A stretch of 64,000 nt of DNA from an uncultured Slackia sp. (GTDB lineage: Bacteria; Actinomycetota; Coriobacteriia; Coriobacteriales; Eggerthellaceae), in assembly GCF_934630525.1 (NCBI RefSeq), contig NZ_CAKTVX010000002.1:248001-312000 (forward strand), given 5' to 3'. The position numbers were made by a program, and so were the translations under genes. Under the pieces are notes generated by a model, which saw nothing but the letters and a program-made list of their open reading frames with translations, searched no databases and had not been told where the DNA came from. This document shows positions 36,435 to 43,932 of this stretch, one piece after another. The first letter of the stretch is position 1. Each line of letters opens with the position of its first letter.

Positions 36435-37537
36435 AGCACATCCGCGATGCGTTCGCTGGCGTGCCCGTCACCGTAGGGGTTCGACGCATGGGACATGGCC
36501 GCATACTCGATCTCGTCGGAGAGCAGGCGGCTAAACTCGCAATAGATTGTCTCCTCCTCGGTTCCGACGAGCTTCAGGGTGCCGGCAGCCACGCCCTCGG
36601 GACGCTCGGTGGTGTCACGCATCACCAGAACCGGCTTGCCCAGGCTCGGAGCCTCCTCCTGGATGCCACCCGAGTCCGTGAGGATGAGATGGCTCGCCGC
36701 CAGGAAGTTGTGAAAGTCCAACACCTCCAGCGGGTCGATGATGCGCAACCTATCGAAGCCATCCAGCTCCTCATGGGCCGCTTTCCTCACGAGTGGATTC
36801 ATGTGTATGGGGTAGATGGCCTTGGTGTCGGGGTGCTCCTCCATAACCTTTCGTATTGCCCTGAACATCCTGTGCATGGGCTCGCCCAGGTTCTCGCGTC
36901 GGTGCGCCGTGATCAGGATGAGACGACTGCCCTTCGCCCACTCCAGCTCGGGGTTGCTATAGCCGTCGCGCACCGTAGTGCGCAACGCGTCGATACCGGT
37001 GTTGCCGGTTACCCAAATCCTGTCGGCGGGCTTGCCCTCTTCGAGCAGGTTCTGCTTGCTGGCTTCCGTAGGCGCAAAGTAGTATTCAGCAACGATGTCC
37101 ACGGCCTGGCGATTGAACTCCTCGGGCCATGGGCTATATATGTCATGCGTGCGCAGGCCCGCTTCCACATGTCCCACGGGAATCTGCAGGTAGAAGCAAG
37201 CGAGTGCCGCAGCAAAGCTCGTGGTCGTGTCGCCGTGCACAAGCACCACGTCAGGCCCCTCCTCCTCGAGAACGGCCTTGAGCTTCAGCAGCACGTCGCA
37301 CGTGACGTCAAACAACGTCTGCCCCGGCTTCATGATGGCCAGGTCGTGGTCTGGCGTCACGTCGAAGACGCGCAGGACCTGATCAAGCATCTCGCGGTGC
37401 TGGCCCGTTACGGTCACAACCGTCTGAAACTCGTCGGGGCGACTCTTGAGCTCGTTCACGAGCGGACACATCTTGATGGCCTCCGGGCGCGTCCCGAAGA
37501 CAAGCATCACTTTCTTCAAACCTGCTTCTCCCCGCAT
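36413..37537 (-). CDS. wecB: UDP-N-acetylglucosamine 2-epimerase (non-hydrolysing)
   Basis: A 374-residue enzyme interconverting UDP-GlcNAc and UDP-ManNAc. Landmarks are VMLVFGTRPEAIKMCPLVNE, VHGDTTTSFAAALACFY, GHVEAGLRTHDIYSPWPEEF, ITAHRRENLGEP and TDSGGIQEEAPSLGKPVLVM. With WecC directly upstream it supplies UDP-ManNAcA. Homologs normally start at (M)KKVMLVFGT, so a TTG at 37519 with GGAG upstream may be the true start. The end overlaps the heparinase-like gene by 22 bp. Confidence 0.94.
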   Translation of the reverse strand: MRGEAGLKKVMLVFGTRPEAIKMCPLVNELKSRPDEFQTVVTVTGQHREMLDQVLRVFDVTPDHDLAIMKPGQTLFDVTCDVLLKLKAVLEEEGPDVVLVHGDTTTSFAAALACFYLQIPVGHVEAGLRTHDIYSPWPEEFNRQAVDIVAEYYFAPTEASKQNLLEEGKPADRIWVTGNTGIDALRTTVRDGYSNPELEWAKGSRLILITAHRRENLGEPMHRMFRAIRKVMEEHPDTKAIYPIHMNPLVRKAAHEELDGFDRLRIIDPLEVLDFHNFLAASHLILTDSGGIQEEAPSLGKPVLVMRDTTERPEGVAAGTLKLVGTEEETIYCEFSRLLSDEIEYAAMSHASNPYGDGHASERIADVLCGRMGA

Positions 37538-37549
37538 CTCTAAAATGGC

Positions 37550-38767
37550 TTACAGCTTATAGACGTTCTCGCCGTCGCCGCACACGTTGCGCGGGTCGAT
37601 CAGAATGCGCCCGCCGAAGGCCTCGGGCTTGCCCTTGATCTGGGAATGGCCCACCATCACTATCACCATCTCCAGGCCGTCCAGGAATTCCTCCATGGAG
37701 TGCACCTGATTAGGAACCTCGTCGCGCTCGACCCACGGGTCGTACACCTTCACAGCGCCGCCGCACAGGTGCTCCTCCATGGACTCGAGCATCTGCAACG
37801 TGGGGCTCTCGCGCACGTCGTCAACGTCCTCCTTGTAGGTCAGGCCGTAGATACCTATCTTGGAGGCGTCGGTGATGCCGTGCTCGGCCATGGCCTCGTG
37901 GGCGCGGTGCAACACGTACTCGGGCATGCCGGCGTTGGTCTGCAGGGCAAGGCGGATGAAGTTGGCCGTCTCGGGATAGTCTCCGACGAGGAACCACGGG
38001 TCCACCGGGATGCAGTGACCACCCACACCCGGGCCAGGCTGCAGGATGTTCACGCGCGGGTGCTTGTTGGAGATGCGGATGACCTCCGCCACGTCCATGC
38101 CGCCAATGCGGCAGATCTTGGCGAGCTCGTTGGAGAAGGCGATGTTAATCGCGCGGAAGGTATTCTCAACGACCTTGGTCATCTCGGCGGTGCGGATGTC
38201 GGTCACGCTGATCTCGCCTTGACAGAAGGTCGCGTAAATCTTTGCAACCGCCTCGCCCACCTCGGGGTCGTCCGCACCAACCGTACGGTTGTTATGCAGC
38301 AGCTCGTAGACCATGTTTCCGGGGATGATGCGCTCCGGGGCGTGCACGAGCTTGACGTCCTCGCGCTCGGCCTCGACGAGCAGCGGGCGCACGAAGCGAT
38401 CAACCGTGTTGGGCGAGATGGTCGACTCAATCACCAGAACGGCGCCCTTCGGAGCCACCTCGAGGACGGTCTTGCAGGCAGCCACCACGTAGCAGGGGTC
38501 GATCTTCTTGTCCAACTTGTCGTAGGGAGTGGGCACGCTCACGATGTAGGTGTCGCACACCTGGTACTCGGTCGTGAACTTAATGCCCGATTCCAGTGCA
38601 TCGGCAAACAACTCGTCCAGACCTTCCTCCTTGAAGGTGGTGTGGCCGGCGTTCAGAGTGGCCACGAGCTCCTTGTTGTAGTCGGTGCCCACGACCTCCA
38701 CGCCGTGCGTGGCCATCATGAGCGCGGTAGGCAGTCCGATGTAGCCGAGGCCAATGACGTTAACCAT
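37550..38767 (-). CDS. wecC: UDP-N-acetyl-D-mannosamine dehydrogenase
   Basis: A 405-residue NAD-dependent dehydrogenase of the UDP-glucose/ManNAc dehydrogenase family: VNVIGLGYIGLPTALMMA (Rossmann), VSVPTPYD, ESTISPNTVDRFVRPLL, KVVENTFRAINIAFSNELA, and the catalytic-Cys motif GPGVGGHCIPVDPWFLV. It oxidises UDP-ManNAc to UDP-ManNAcA. The start at 38767 gives the Rossmann fold at residue 3; a much longer frame upstream overlaps the TagA-like gene and is rejected. The gap to that gene is 4 bp. Confidence 0.94.
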   Translation of the reverse strand: MVNVIGLGYIGLPTALMMATHGVEVVGTDYNKELVATLNAGHTTFKEEGLDELFADALESGIKFTTEYQVCDTYIVSVPTPYDKLDKKIDPCYVVAACKTVLEVAPKGAVLVIESTISPNTVDRFVRPLLVEAEREDVKLVHAPERIIPGNMVYELLHNNRTVGADDPEVGEAVAKIYATFCQGEISVTDIRTAEMTKVVENTFRAINIAFSNELAKICRIGGMDVAEVIRISNKHPRVNILQPGPGVGGHCIPVDPWFLVGDYPETANFIRLALQTNAGMPEYVLHRAHEAMAEHGITDASKIGIYGLTYKEDVDDVRESPTLQMLESMEEHLCGGAVKVYDPWVERDEVPNQVHSMEEFLDGLEMVIVMVGHSQIKGKPEAFGGRILIDPRNVCGDGENVYKL

Positions 38768-38771
38768 TTCC

Positions 38772-39545
38772 CTATTCGCCTTTCTTCGCGAGTTTGTACT
38801 TATACGTGAGGGCCACGAACTTGACGTTGCCCACGATGTAACGCTTCCAGAGCCTTCCGGGCTCCTGTATGAACCGATAGAACCATTCCAGGCCATGGTC
38901 TTGCATCCACTTCGGCGCGCGGTCAGTAACACCTGCCACCACGTCGAAGCTGCCTCCCACGCCCATCACGAAGGGGATTCCAATTGTGTCCAAGTACCTG
39001 TGCACCCAGTACTCCTTCTTGGGGGAGCTGAAGGCCACGAACATCATGTCCGCGCCAGAGGCCGCCATGTCCGCCACGATCCGTGGCTCGTCGGCCTCAG
39101 TGAAGTAGCCATTGCGATAACCAACTATCTGAATGCCGGGATAGCGCTCCTCGAAAATCGCCCTGACCCTCGAGACAACTTCCTCCTTCGCGCCGAAGAG
39201 GTAGACCTTGTAGCCCTTCTCGGCGGACAGCTCCACCAGGCGTTGGAACAGGTCAATACCCGTCACGCGCTCGCTCAGGGGCACGCCCAGCTTCTTAGCG
39301 GCCCACACGATGGAGGCACCGTCGGCGTTGATGAGCGGGCAGGCGTTCACAATCTCGGCCAGCTTCGGGTCGGCCTCCATCAGGTTCACCTTCGAGGCGT
39401 TCACCACCACATGTTGGGTGGGCACGCCGGCGGCAATAACCTTCTCAACCTCGGCAACCGTCTCGTCGAGCGAGAGGGCATTAACGTATGTGTTAAGAAT
39501 GGGATAACGCCTGGATGCTTTTATAGTATTTTGAGAATTCAACAA
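38772..39545 (-). CDS. WecG/TagA/CpsF family glycosyltransferase
   Basis: A 257-residue GT26 enzyme: NASKVNLMEADPKLAEIVNA, CPLINADGASIVWAAKKLGV, GIDLFQRLVELSAEKGYKVY, LFGAKEEV, VAFSSPKKEYW and GVGGSFDVVAGVTDRAP. This family adds ManNAc or ManNAcA to undecaprenyl-PP-GlcNAc as the second step of ECA or teichoic-acid synthesis. Together with wecB and wecC it implies a ManNAc(A) residue next to the first sugar. It begins 4 bp after the sugar-transferase stop. Confidence 0.92.
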   Translation of the reverse strand: MLNSQNTIKASRRYPILNTYVNALSLDETVAEVEKVIAAGVPTQHVVVNASKVNLMEADPKLAEIVNACPLINADGASIVWAAKKLGVPLSERVTGIDLFQRLVELSAEKGYKVYLFGAKEEVVSRVRAIFEERYPGIQIVGYRNGYFTEADEPRIVADMAASGADMMFVAFSSPKKEYWVHRYLDTIGIPFVMGVGGSFDVVAGVTDRAPKWMQDHGLEWFYRFIQEPGRLWKRYIVGNVKFVALTYKYKLAKKGE

Positions 39546-39549
39546 TTGC

Positions 39550-40473
39550 CTAACTTCCCTGAGCCGTAAGGACTACGCCCACGGTCTGAACAATCAACTT
39601 CAAATCACTCCATGCGGAGCACTTCTTGATGTAAAGCAGGTCGAGTTCAACCCACTCGTCAAAAGTGATGGAGTCGCGATTGCGGCGAGTCTGCCAATAG
39701 CACGTCATACCCGGCTTCACCAAAAGACGTTGGCTCTGGTGATCGGTATACGCAGCAACTTCAGCAGGGAGCGCAGGACGCGGTCCCACGGTGCTCATAT
39801 CCGAAAACAAGACATTAATAAACTGTGGCAGCTCGTCCAAGCTTAATTTCCTGAGCCATTTACCTACACGAGTAATGCGCGGGTCGTCGGCAATTTTGAA
39901 TACGGGACCGGTTTTCTCGTTAAGCTCTTTGAGCTCCGCAAGCTTCGCTTCCGCATCGACGCACATGCTGCGGAATTTCAACATCTGAAAGGTTTTGCCG
40001 TTCTTGCCCACACGCGTTTGCTTAAAAAAGACCGGCCCCTTAGGGTCGTCAATTTTAATGAGAATCGCAATAAGCGCGAACAGCCAACTGAAGCACACAA
40101 GAACCGCCGCGCTAAACACAATATCGAAGGCGCGCTTTGCGAAACGGAATGCGACGCGATTCTCTATGCCCACAATAGGCTCGCTTCCGATTTCTTCCTT
40201 CAGGCGTTTAATTCGCTCTTCGCCTTCACGCTTGAGCTCATGCAGATTGAAGTCATAGACCGTGCCGTTCCGCACGGTCTTATTGGCGATTCCGTCAGCA
40301 TAAGCCTGCGGTACCAAATACGCAGCATCGGTTGCACTCGTATCGCTAAGACATGCCTCGGCAGATTCGTGAACGGAAGCAATCTCGGCTTCCTGTATAC
40401 GAATGCTGGCTTCACCGCTTCTCACGCACTCTTTCAAAGCAATACCACCATATGTAGCTTCAGCTGCTTGCAT
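39550..40473 (-). CDS. Initiating undecaprenyl-phosphate sugar phosphotransferase (WbaP/RfbP type)
   Basis: A 307-residue polyprenyl phosphate hexose-1-phosphate transferase. An N-terminal ~105-residue acidic region of unknown role precedes one membrane segment (FDIVFSAAVLVCFSWLFALI) and the catalytic domain: GPVFFKQTRVGKNGKTFQML, KFRSMCVDAE, KLSLDELPQFINVL, STVGPRPALP and LLVKPGMTCYWQTRRNRDS. It starts the repeat unit on the lipid carrier. The ATG at 40473 is preferred; a TTG two codons upstream has a better spaced AGAGGG. Two broken copies of its 3' end occur at 14.8 and 19.0 kb. Confidence 0.92.
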   Translation of the reverse strand: MQAAEATYGGIALKECVRSGEASIRIQEAEIASVHESAEACLSDTSATDAAYLVPQAYADGIANKTVRNGTVYDFNLHELKREGEERIKRLKEEIGSEPIVGIENRVAFRFAKRAFDIVFSAAVLVCFSWLFALIAILIKIDDPKGPVFFKQTRVGKNGKTFQMLKFRSMCVDAEAKLAELKELNEKTGPVFKIADDPRITRVGKWLRKLSLDELPQFINVLFSDMSTVGPRPALPAEVAAYTDHQSQRLLVKPGMTCYWQTRRNRDSITFDEWVELDLLYIKKCSAWSDLKLIVQTVGVVLTAQGS

Positions 40474-40500
40474 TCCCAAAGAATCCCTCTTAGCTAAGGT

Positions 40501-40522
40501 TGCCTCCCCGATGCGGGGCTTC
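40501..40522 (-). promoter_or_regulatory. Hairpin between loaP and the first capsule gene
   Basis: In the 100-bp gap the transcribed strand has CCCCG-CAT-CGGGG (40506-40518), a tight GC stem with a 3-nt loop and no U-tract. LoaP proteins are known to need a small RNA hairpin in the leader of the operon they control. This hairpin lies at the expected place, 3' of loaP and 5' of the long operon. It is a candidate target, inferred from position only. Confidence 0.5.
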
Positions 40523-40573
40523 TGTTACCGGTTTTTGCCGTCCAATTGCCGTTGGGGATTCGCCTTCTGGCCC

Positions 40574-41098
40574 CTACGCTTTCGCAGGGCTTTTGGAAAT
40601 AATCTCCAGGCCGAGCCGTATCGTTTTCATCCTGCCAAGCATGCTCACTTCAAGTTCAGCCATCCTGCGATGCCTGTCTATCCGCTTGATCTCCGCCTCG
40701 TGACCCCTAAGCGGGCCGCGCAGCACAATCACCTTGCTGCCTTCCACAATGCCCTCGCTCATTTCGATCACGCGGCGATCGTTGCCCGTGAAGGCATTAA
40801 GCCAGGCCACCTCTTCATCGTTTAGGGGAATGAATACTTCGTTGTTACCAAGCACCTTGGTAAAAGCGGGCACGCGGCGCAGCTGCAGCGCGAGCTTTTC
40901 GGCATCGTGCGTTTCTACGAACAAATACCCCGGCGCCAAGCGCTCCGCGCGCTTGTGCCATTCGCCCTTCCAGCGACGCATAGCTTCAAAACGCGGCACG
41001 AAGATCTCGCCAACCAAAGCTTCGTCGACGAAACGGCGAATGCACTCTTCGACTTTGGCTTCTTCTCCGCTCGATATTTGAATGGCGTAAATACGCAT
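40574..41098 (-). CDS. loaP: LoaP-like NusG-family processive antiterminator
   Basis: A 174-residue NusG paralogue. It starts MRIYAIQISSGEEAKVEECI (NGN domain), has PGYLFVETHD near residue 80, and ends in a KOW-type region (VEGSKVIVLRGPLRGHEAEI). Dedicated NusG paralogues beside long polysaccharide operons let RNA polymerase pass terminators. The start at 41098 follows AAGGAAATGGGC; longer in-frame extensions lack support. It lies between the cpsB gene and the 15-kb capsule operon, all on the minus strand, and its own leader contains an intrinsic terminator at 41318-41341. UpxY- or RfaH-type naming would be an alternative. Confidence 0.85.
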   Translation of the reverse strand: MRIYAIQISSGEEAKVEECIRRFVDEALVGEIFVPRFEAMRRWKGEWHKRAERLAPGYLFVETHDAEKLALQLRRVPAFTKVLGNNEVFIPLNDEEVAWLNAFTGNDRRVIEMSEGIVEGSKVIVLRGPLRGHEAEIKRIDRHRRMAELEVSMLGRMKTIRLGLEIISKSPAKA

Positions 41099-41317
41099 GC
41101 CCATTTCCTTACTGCCGCGCAAGAGCTTGGCACCGCATCGTACATGAGCGCGCAAAGCACCCGCTGGCACCCAGGCCAGTTTTGAGCGCAGCTACGCTAC
41201 CGCGCAATGCGACCGCATACCAACGAACTATTCATTTCCCAGAAAACGATGCAACGCGCTCAGAGCGACGATTACTTGCTTGTCAGGGTGTGCGCGCTAC
41301 AGCTCAAAATTGAGCGC

Positions 41318-41341
41318 AAAAAAGGCCAATAATCATTGGCC
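41318..41341 (-). terminator. Intrinsic terminator in the leader of loaP
   Basis: On the minus strand GGCCAAT-GATT-ATTGGCC is followed by TTTTTT. It lies 350 bp after the cpsB stop and 220 bp before the loaP start. It could end the LCP-cpsCDB transcript or, because a promoter-like sequence lies just upstream at 41401-41430, act as an attenuator in the loaP leader. Confidence 0.85.
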
Positions 41342-41400
41342 CGTAGGTAACGCTGTAGACGTATCCCCCTCGTCAAAAGAGGAATATTCGCCGTTCAATA

Positions 41401-41430
41401 TAATTATGACCCTCCCCGCTCATATGTAAA
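41401..41430 (-). promoter_or_regulatory. Candidate sigma-70 promoter for loaP and the capsule operon
   Basis: On the minus strand TTTACA (41425-41430) and TAATTA (41401-41406) are 18 bp apart. The region is strikingly AT-rich compared with flanking genes. A transcript from here would meet the 41318-41341 terminator about 50 nt downstream. Confidence 0.5.
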
Positions 41431-41534
41431 GAAAGATATACGTTAAATGAATATTAAACGCCACTTCTTCATTAATACGGCTGCTAAAAGGGATTTTTAG
41501 GTGCCGCCACGTGACGTTGCGCACATCAACGCCG

Positions 41535-41550
41535 AAAGTTGCGCAACTTT
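41535..41550. promoter_or_regulatory. 16-bp palindrome with GTTGCGCAAC core, upstream of loaP
   Basis: AAAGTTGCGCAACTTT is a perfect palindrome followed by more T. The string GTTGCGCAACTTTT occurs again at 45579-45592 upstream of the LCP/cps operon. It lies about 105 bp upstream of the -35 proposed for loaP and 145 bp after cpsB. It is a candidate operator shared by the two capsule transcription units. Confidence 0.55.
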
Positions 41551-41695
41551 TTAATTGCGGCGTTTCATTTACGCAGGTGGGTTGCCGCATTTTTGCCACA
41601 AGGTGACATTGAGAAGCACTTTTGACCCAGGGGGGTTAGGCTCCAGCAGGGGCCTCATGTCAGAGCAATCGGGCCCGCATGCCGCAACCCGCCGC

Positions 41696-42346
41696 TTACT
41701 TCATATGCGCGCCACGGCACCGATGCGTCGCCTTCGCCTTGGCCAAATTCTGGTAGTGCTCGGGGCGGTGCGCATCGCTTGCGATATAGCGATACAGCAT
41801 AGCATCGAACAGCTTCTTCGCGGGCTTCTTTTCTTTGCCCAAGCGCCCGCCGGCCACGAAATCGGCCGACGCCTGCAGCTTGCAGCCCATGCGCACCAAG
41901 CGCTCGGCAATGCCAACGTCTTTCTGAACGGCTTTGTAGCGCTCGGGGTGCGCAATAATCACATCGTAGCCCTTGCCCTGCAGCTCGTAAATCGTGCGCT
42001 CGTATTCCTCGAAATCGCGCGCGGTGCAGTGGCTCGAAAGCTCGAGCAGAAATTCGTTGCTGCCGTCGAAATGCAGGTATTCGGCCCATTGCATGCCCAG
42101 TTCCATGAGCTTGCGGTGGTTTACCTCGAAACCCATTTGCAGCGGAAAGCCGTCGGCATGCGCCACGAGCAATTCGTACGCATCCCACATGGCGTCATAG
42201 TCGAAATAGGGGTCGCGGCAATGCGGCGTGCACACGATGCTTGTAACGCCCGCTTGTTTGGCGGCTTCGAGCATCGCCAGGCTTTCATCCAAATCGCGCG
42301 CGCCATCGTCGACGCCCGGCAAAATATGGCAATGGATATCGCGCAC
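41696..42346 (-). CDS. cpsB: CpsB-like PHP-domain protein tyrosine phosphatase
   Basis: A 216-residue metal-dependent phosphatase of the CpsB/YwqE type with the PHP motifs DIHCHILPGVDDGARD (start), CTPHCRDPYFD, an AHPERY motif and a final ASDAHRPEHYQNL. It dephosphorylates the CpsD tyrosine cluster and tunes polymer export. The GTG at 42346 with GGAAG upstream is chosen since the family begins V/M-RDIHCH; longer frames add only Arg/Cys-rich residues. It is the last gene of the LCP-cpsC-cpsD-cpsB operon. Confidence 0.9.
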   Translation of the reverse strand: MRDIHCHILPGVDDGARDLDESLAMLEAAKQAGVTSIVCTPHCRDPYFDYDAMWDAYELLVAHADGFPLQMGFEVNHRKLMELGMQWAEYLHFDGSNEFLLELSSHCTARDFEEYERTIYELQGKGYDVIIAHPERYKAVQKDVGIAERLVRMGCKLQASADFVAGGRLGKEKKPAKKLFDAMLYRYIASDAHRPEHYQNLAKAKATHRCRGAHMK

Positions 42347-42463
42347 GGGCGCTTCCTTTCCGCATTGGTGCGAACGCATTTTGGCAAGGTCTCTTCCCCG
42401 CCGAGCAATCACCCTAACACAACAACGCCCGCACCAAACGGCGCGGGCGCACATCATTTCGGT

Positions 42464-43228
42464 TTAGAACCTTGAACCGCGAGGGTTCTGTGGCACCACG
42501 ATCGACGAATCCATGTCGAACGTGTCTTGCGCGGCGACGGGCGAAGAATTGCCGTTCTTCATACGCTTGCCGTCTTTGTTGTAGTACGCGTAGTAGTACT
42601 CGCTGCTCTCAACTTCGCAATCGTTCAGAACGGCGCCAATCACGTTGGCGTCGGCCTTGCGCAGCTGCTCGTACGCAGCTCGCACCTGGTCGCGCTTCGT
42701 GAAGTTGTCGCGCACCACGAGCACCGTGCCATCGACCAACGAAGAAAGAATGGCGGCGTCGATGAACGTGCCAACCGGCGGCGTGTCGAACAGCACGTAG
42801 TCGAACTCGCGGCTCACCATGCCAATGAAGCGGCCGAAGCGCTTCGAGGAAAGCAGATCGGGCGGGTTGGGAATGTGCGGCTCGGCGTCCAGGAAATACA
42901 AGCCTTGCTGCGGCAGGGCCACAATCGCCTGGTTCAGCGGCACTTCATCGGCGAGCACCGCGTGCAGACCCACCTCGGGGTGCACATTGAACATGCCCGC
43001 CAGCGAACGCTTGCGCATATCGCTTTCGACGACCAGTACGCTCTTGCCGCCCGCGGCAATGGCCTGGGCCAGCTGCGCCGTGATGGTCGACTTGCCCTCG
43101 TTGGGCACGGTGGACGTTACCACCAGCGTGCGCACCGGGTTGTCGACACTTGCGAAGCGAATGTTGGCGAGCAGGGTTTTAATGGAGTTTTGAACCGCTT
43201 GCTGGTTCTGCGACTTCTTGCGAGCCAT
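42464..43228 (-). CDS. cpsD: CpsD-like bacterial tyrosine kinase
   Basis: A 254-residue BY-kinase: Walker A TSTVPNEGKSTITAQLAQAI, Walker A' LVVESDMRKRSLAGMF and Walker B YVLFDTPPVG. A C-terminal tyrosine cluster EYYYAYYNKDGK is the autophosphorylation site. It lacks its own membrane part and should be activated by CpsC, whose gene ends 3 bp upstream. It controls chain length and assembly of the polymer. Confidence 0.92.
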   Translation of the reverse strand: MARKKSQNQQAVQNSIKTLLANIRFASVDNPVRTLVVTSTVPNEGKSTITAQLAQAIAAGGKSVLVVESDMRKRSLAGMFNVHPEVGLHAVLADEVPLNQAIVALPQQGLYFLDAEPHIPNPPDLLSSKRFGRFIGMVSREFDYVLFDTPPVGTFIDAAILSSLVDGTVLVVRDNFTKRDQVRAAYEQLRKADANVIGAVLNDCEVESSEYYYAYYNKDGKRMKNGNSSPVAAQDTFDMDSSIVVPQNPRGSRF

Positions 43229-43231
43229 GGG

Positions 43232-43891
43232 TTATTTCGCTCCCTTCATCGACGGAATGCGGCCAATAACGGGAATGCCCAGAAACTCTTCCACGTCTTC
43301 GGCGCCGCGCACGCGGGTGTTTAGCATATCCATGAGCACCACAATGGCAATGGCCACGAACAGGCCGGCCAAAAACGCGACCGCCGTGTACATAAGGCGG
43401 TTCGGGCCGCTCGGCGACGTGGGCGTAACGGCCTCGTCAATCACGTTCACGCTTTGCACGTCCATGACCGACTGCGCCACGCTCGAAACGTTCTTCGCGA
43501 GCTCGTTGGCGATGATCGCCGTGCTGGCTGCGTCTTCGCCGGTCACCGTGAGCGAAATTACGCGCGACGTGGTTTCGCTGGACACGTTGATTTTGTAATC
43601 GCGCAGGCTCTTCATTTTCAGGGCCTCGGCGGTTTGCTTCGACACGGTGTCGCTCTTAATAAGGGTCGAAACGTCGTTGGCGATCATCTGAGAAGCCGAC
43701 AGATCTTGGCTCATGGACGTTTTCGTCGTCGAATCGCCCTTCACCAACACGTACATGCTGGTAGATGCGGTATAGGTGTTCGGCATGAACAGGTAGCTAT
43801 ACGCGCCCATCGCCAAAGCGCACACCAAAGGGAGCGCGATCACAAGCCGCAGGTGCTTGCGCAAAAGCTGCAAGAGCTCAAGCAGAGTCAT
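43232..43891 (-). CDS. cpsC: CpsC-like Wzz-family polysaccharide co-polymerase
   Basis: A 219-residue inner-membrane protein with two transmembrane helices (LRLVIALPLVCALAMGAYSY near 14-35 and LMYTAVAFLAGLFVAIAIVV near 172-192), an extracytoplasmic Wzz domain and a PTSPSGPN proline motif before the second helix. The short cytoplasmic tail activates CpsD. The ATG at 43891 (MTLLELLQLLRKHL) is the family start; the much longer upstream frame overlaps the LCP gene. Confidence 0.92.
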   Translation of the reverse strand: MTLLELLQLLRKHLRLVIALPLVCALAMGAYSYLFMPNTYTASTSMYVLVKGDSTTKTSMSQDLSASQMIANDVSTLIKSDTVSKQTAEALKMKSLRDYKINVSSETTSRVISLTVTGEDAASTAIIANELAKNVSSVAQSVMDVQSVNVIDEAVTPTSPSGPNRLMYTAVAFLAGLFVAIAIVVLMDMLNTRVRGAEDVEEFLGIPVIGRIPSMKGAK

Positions 43892-43932
43892 ATTTCGTTT
43901 GCCTTTCTCGTTAGCGCGGCATGCCGCGATTG

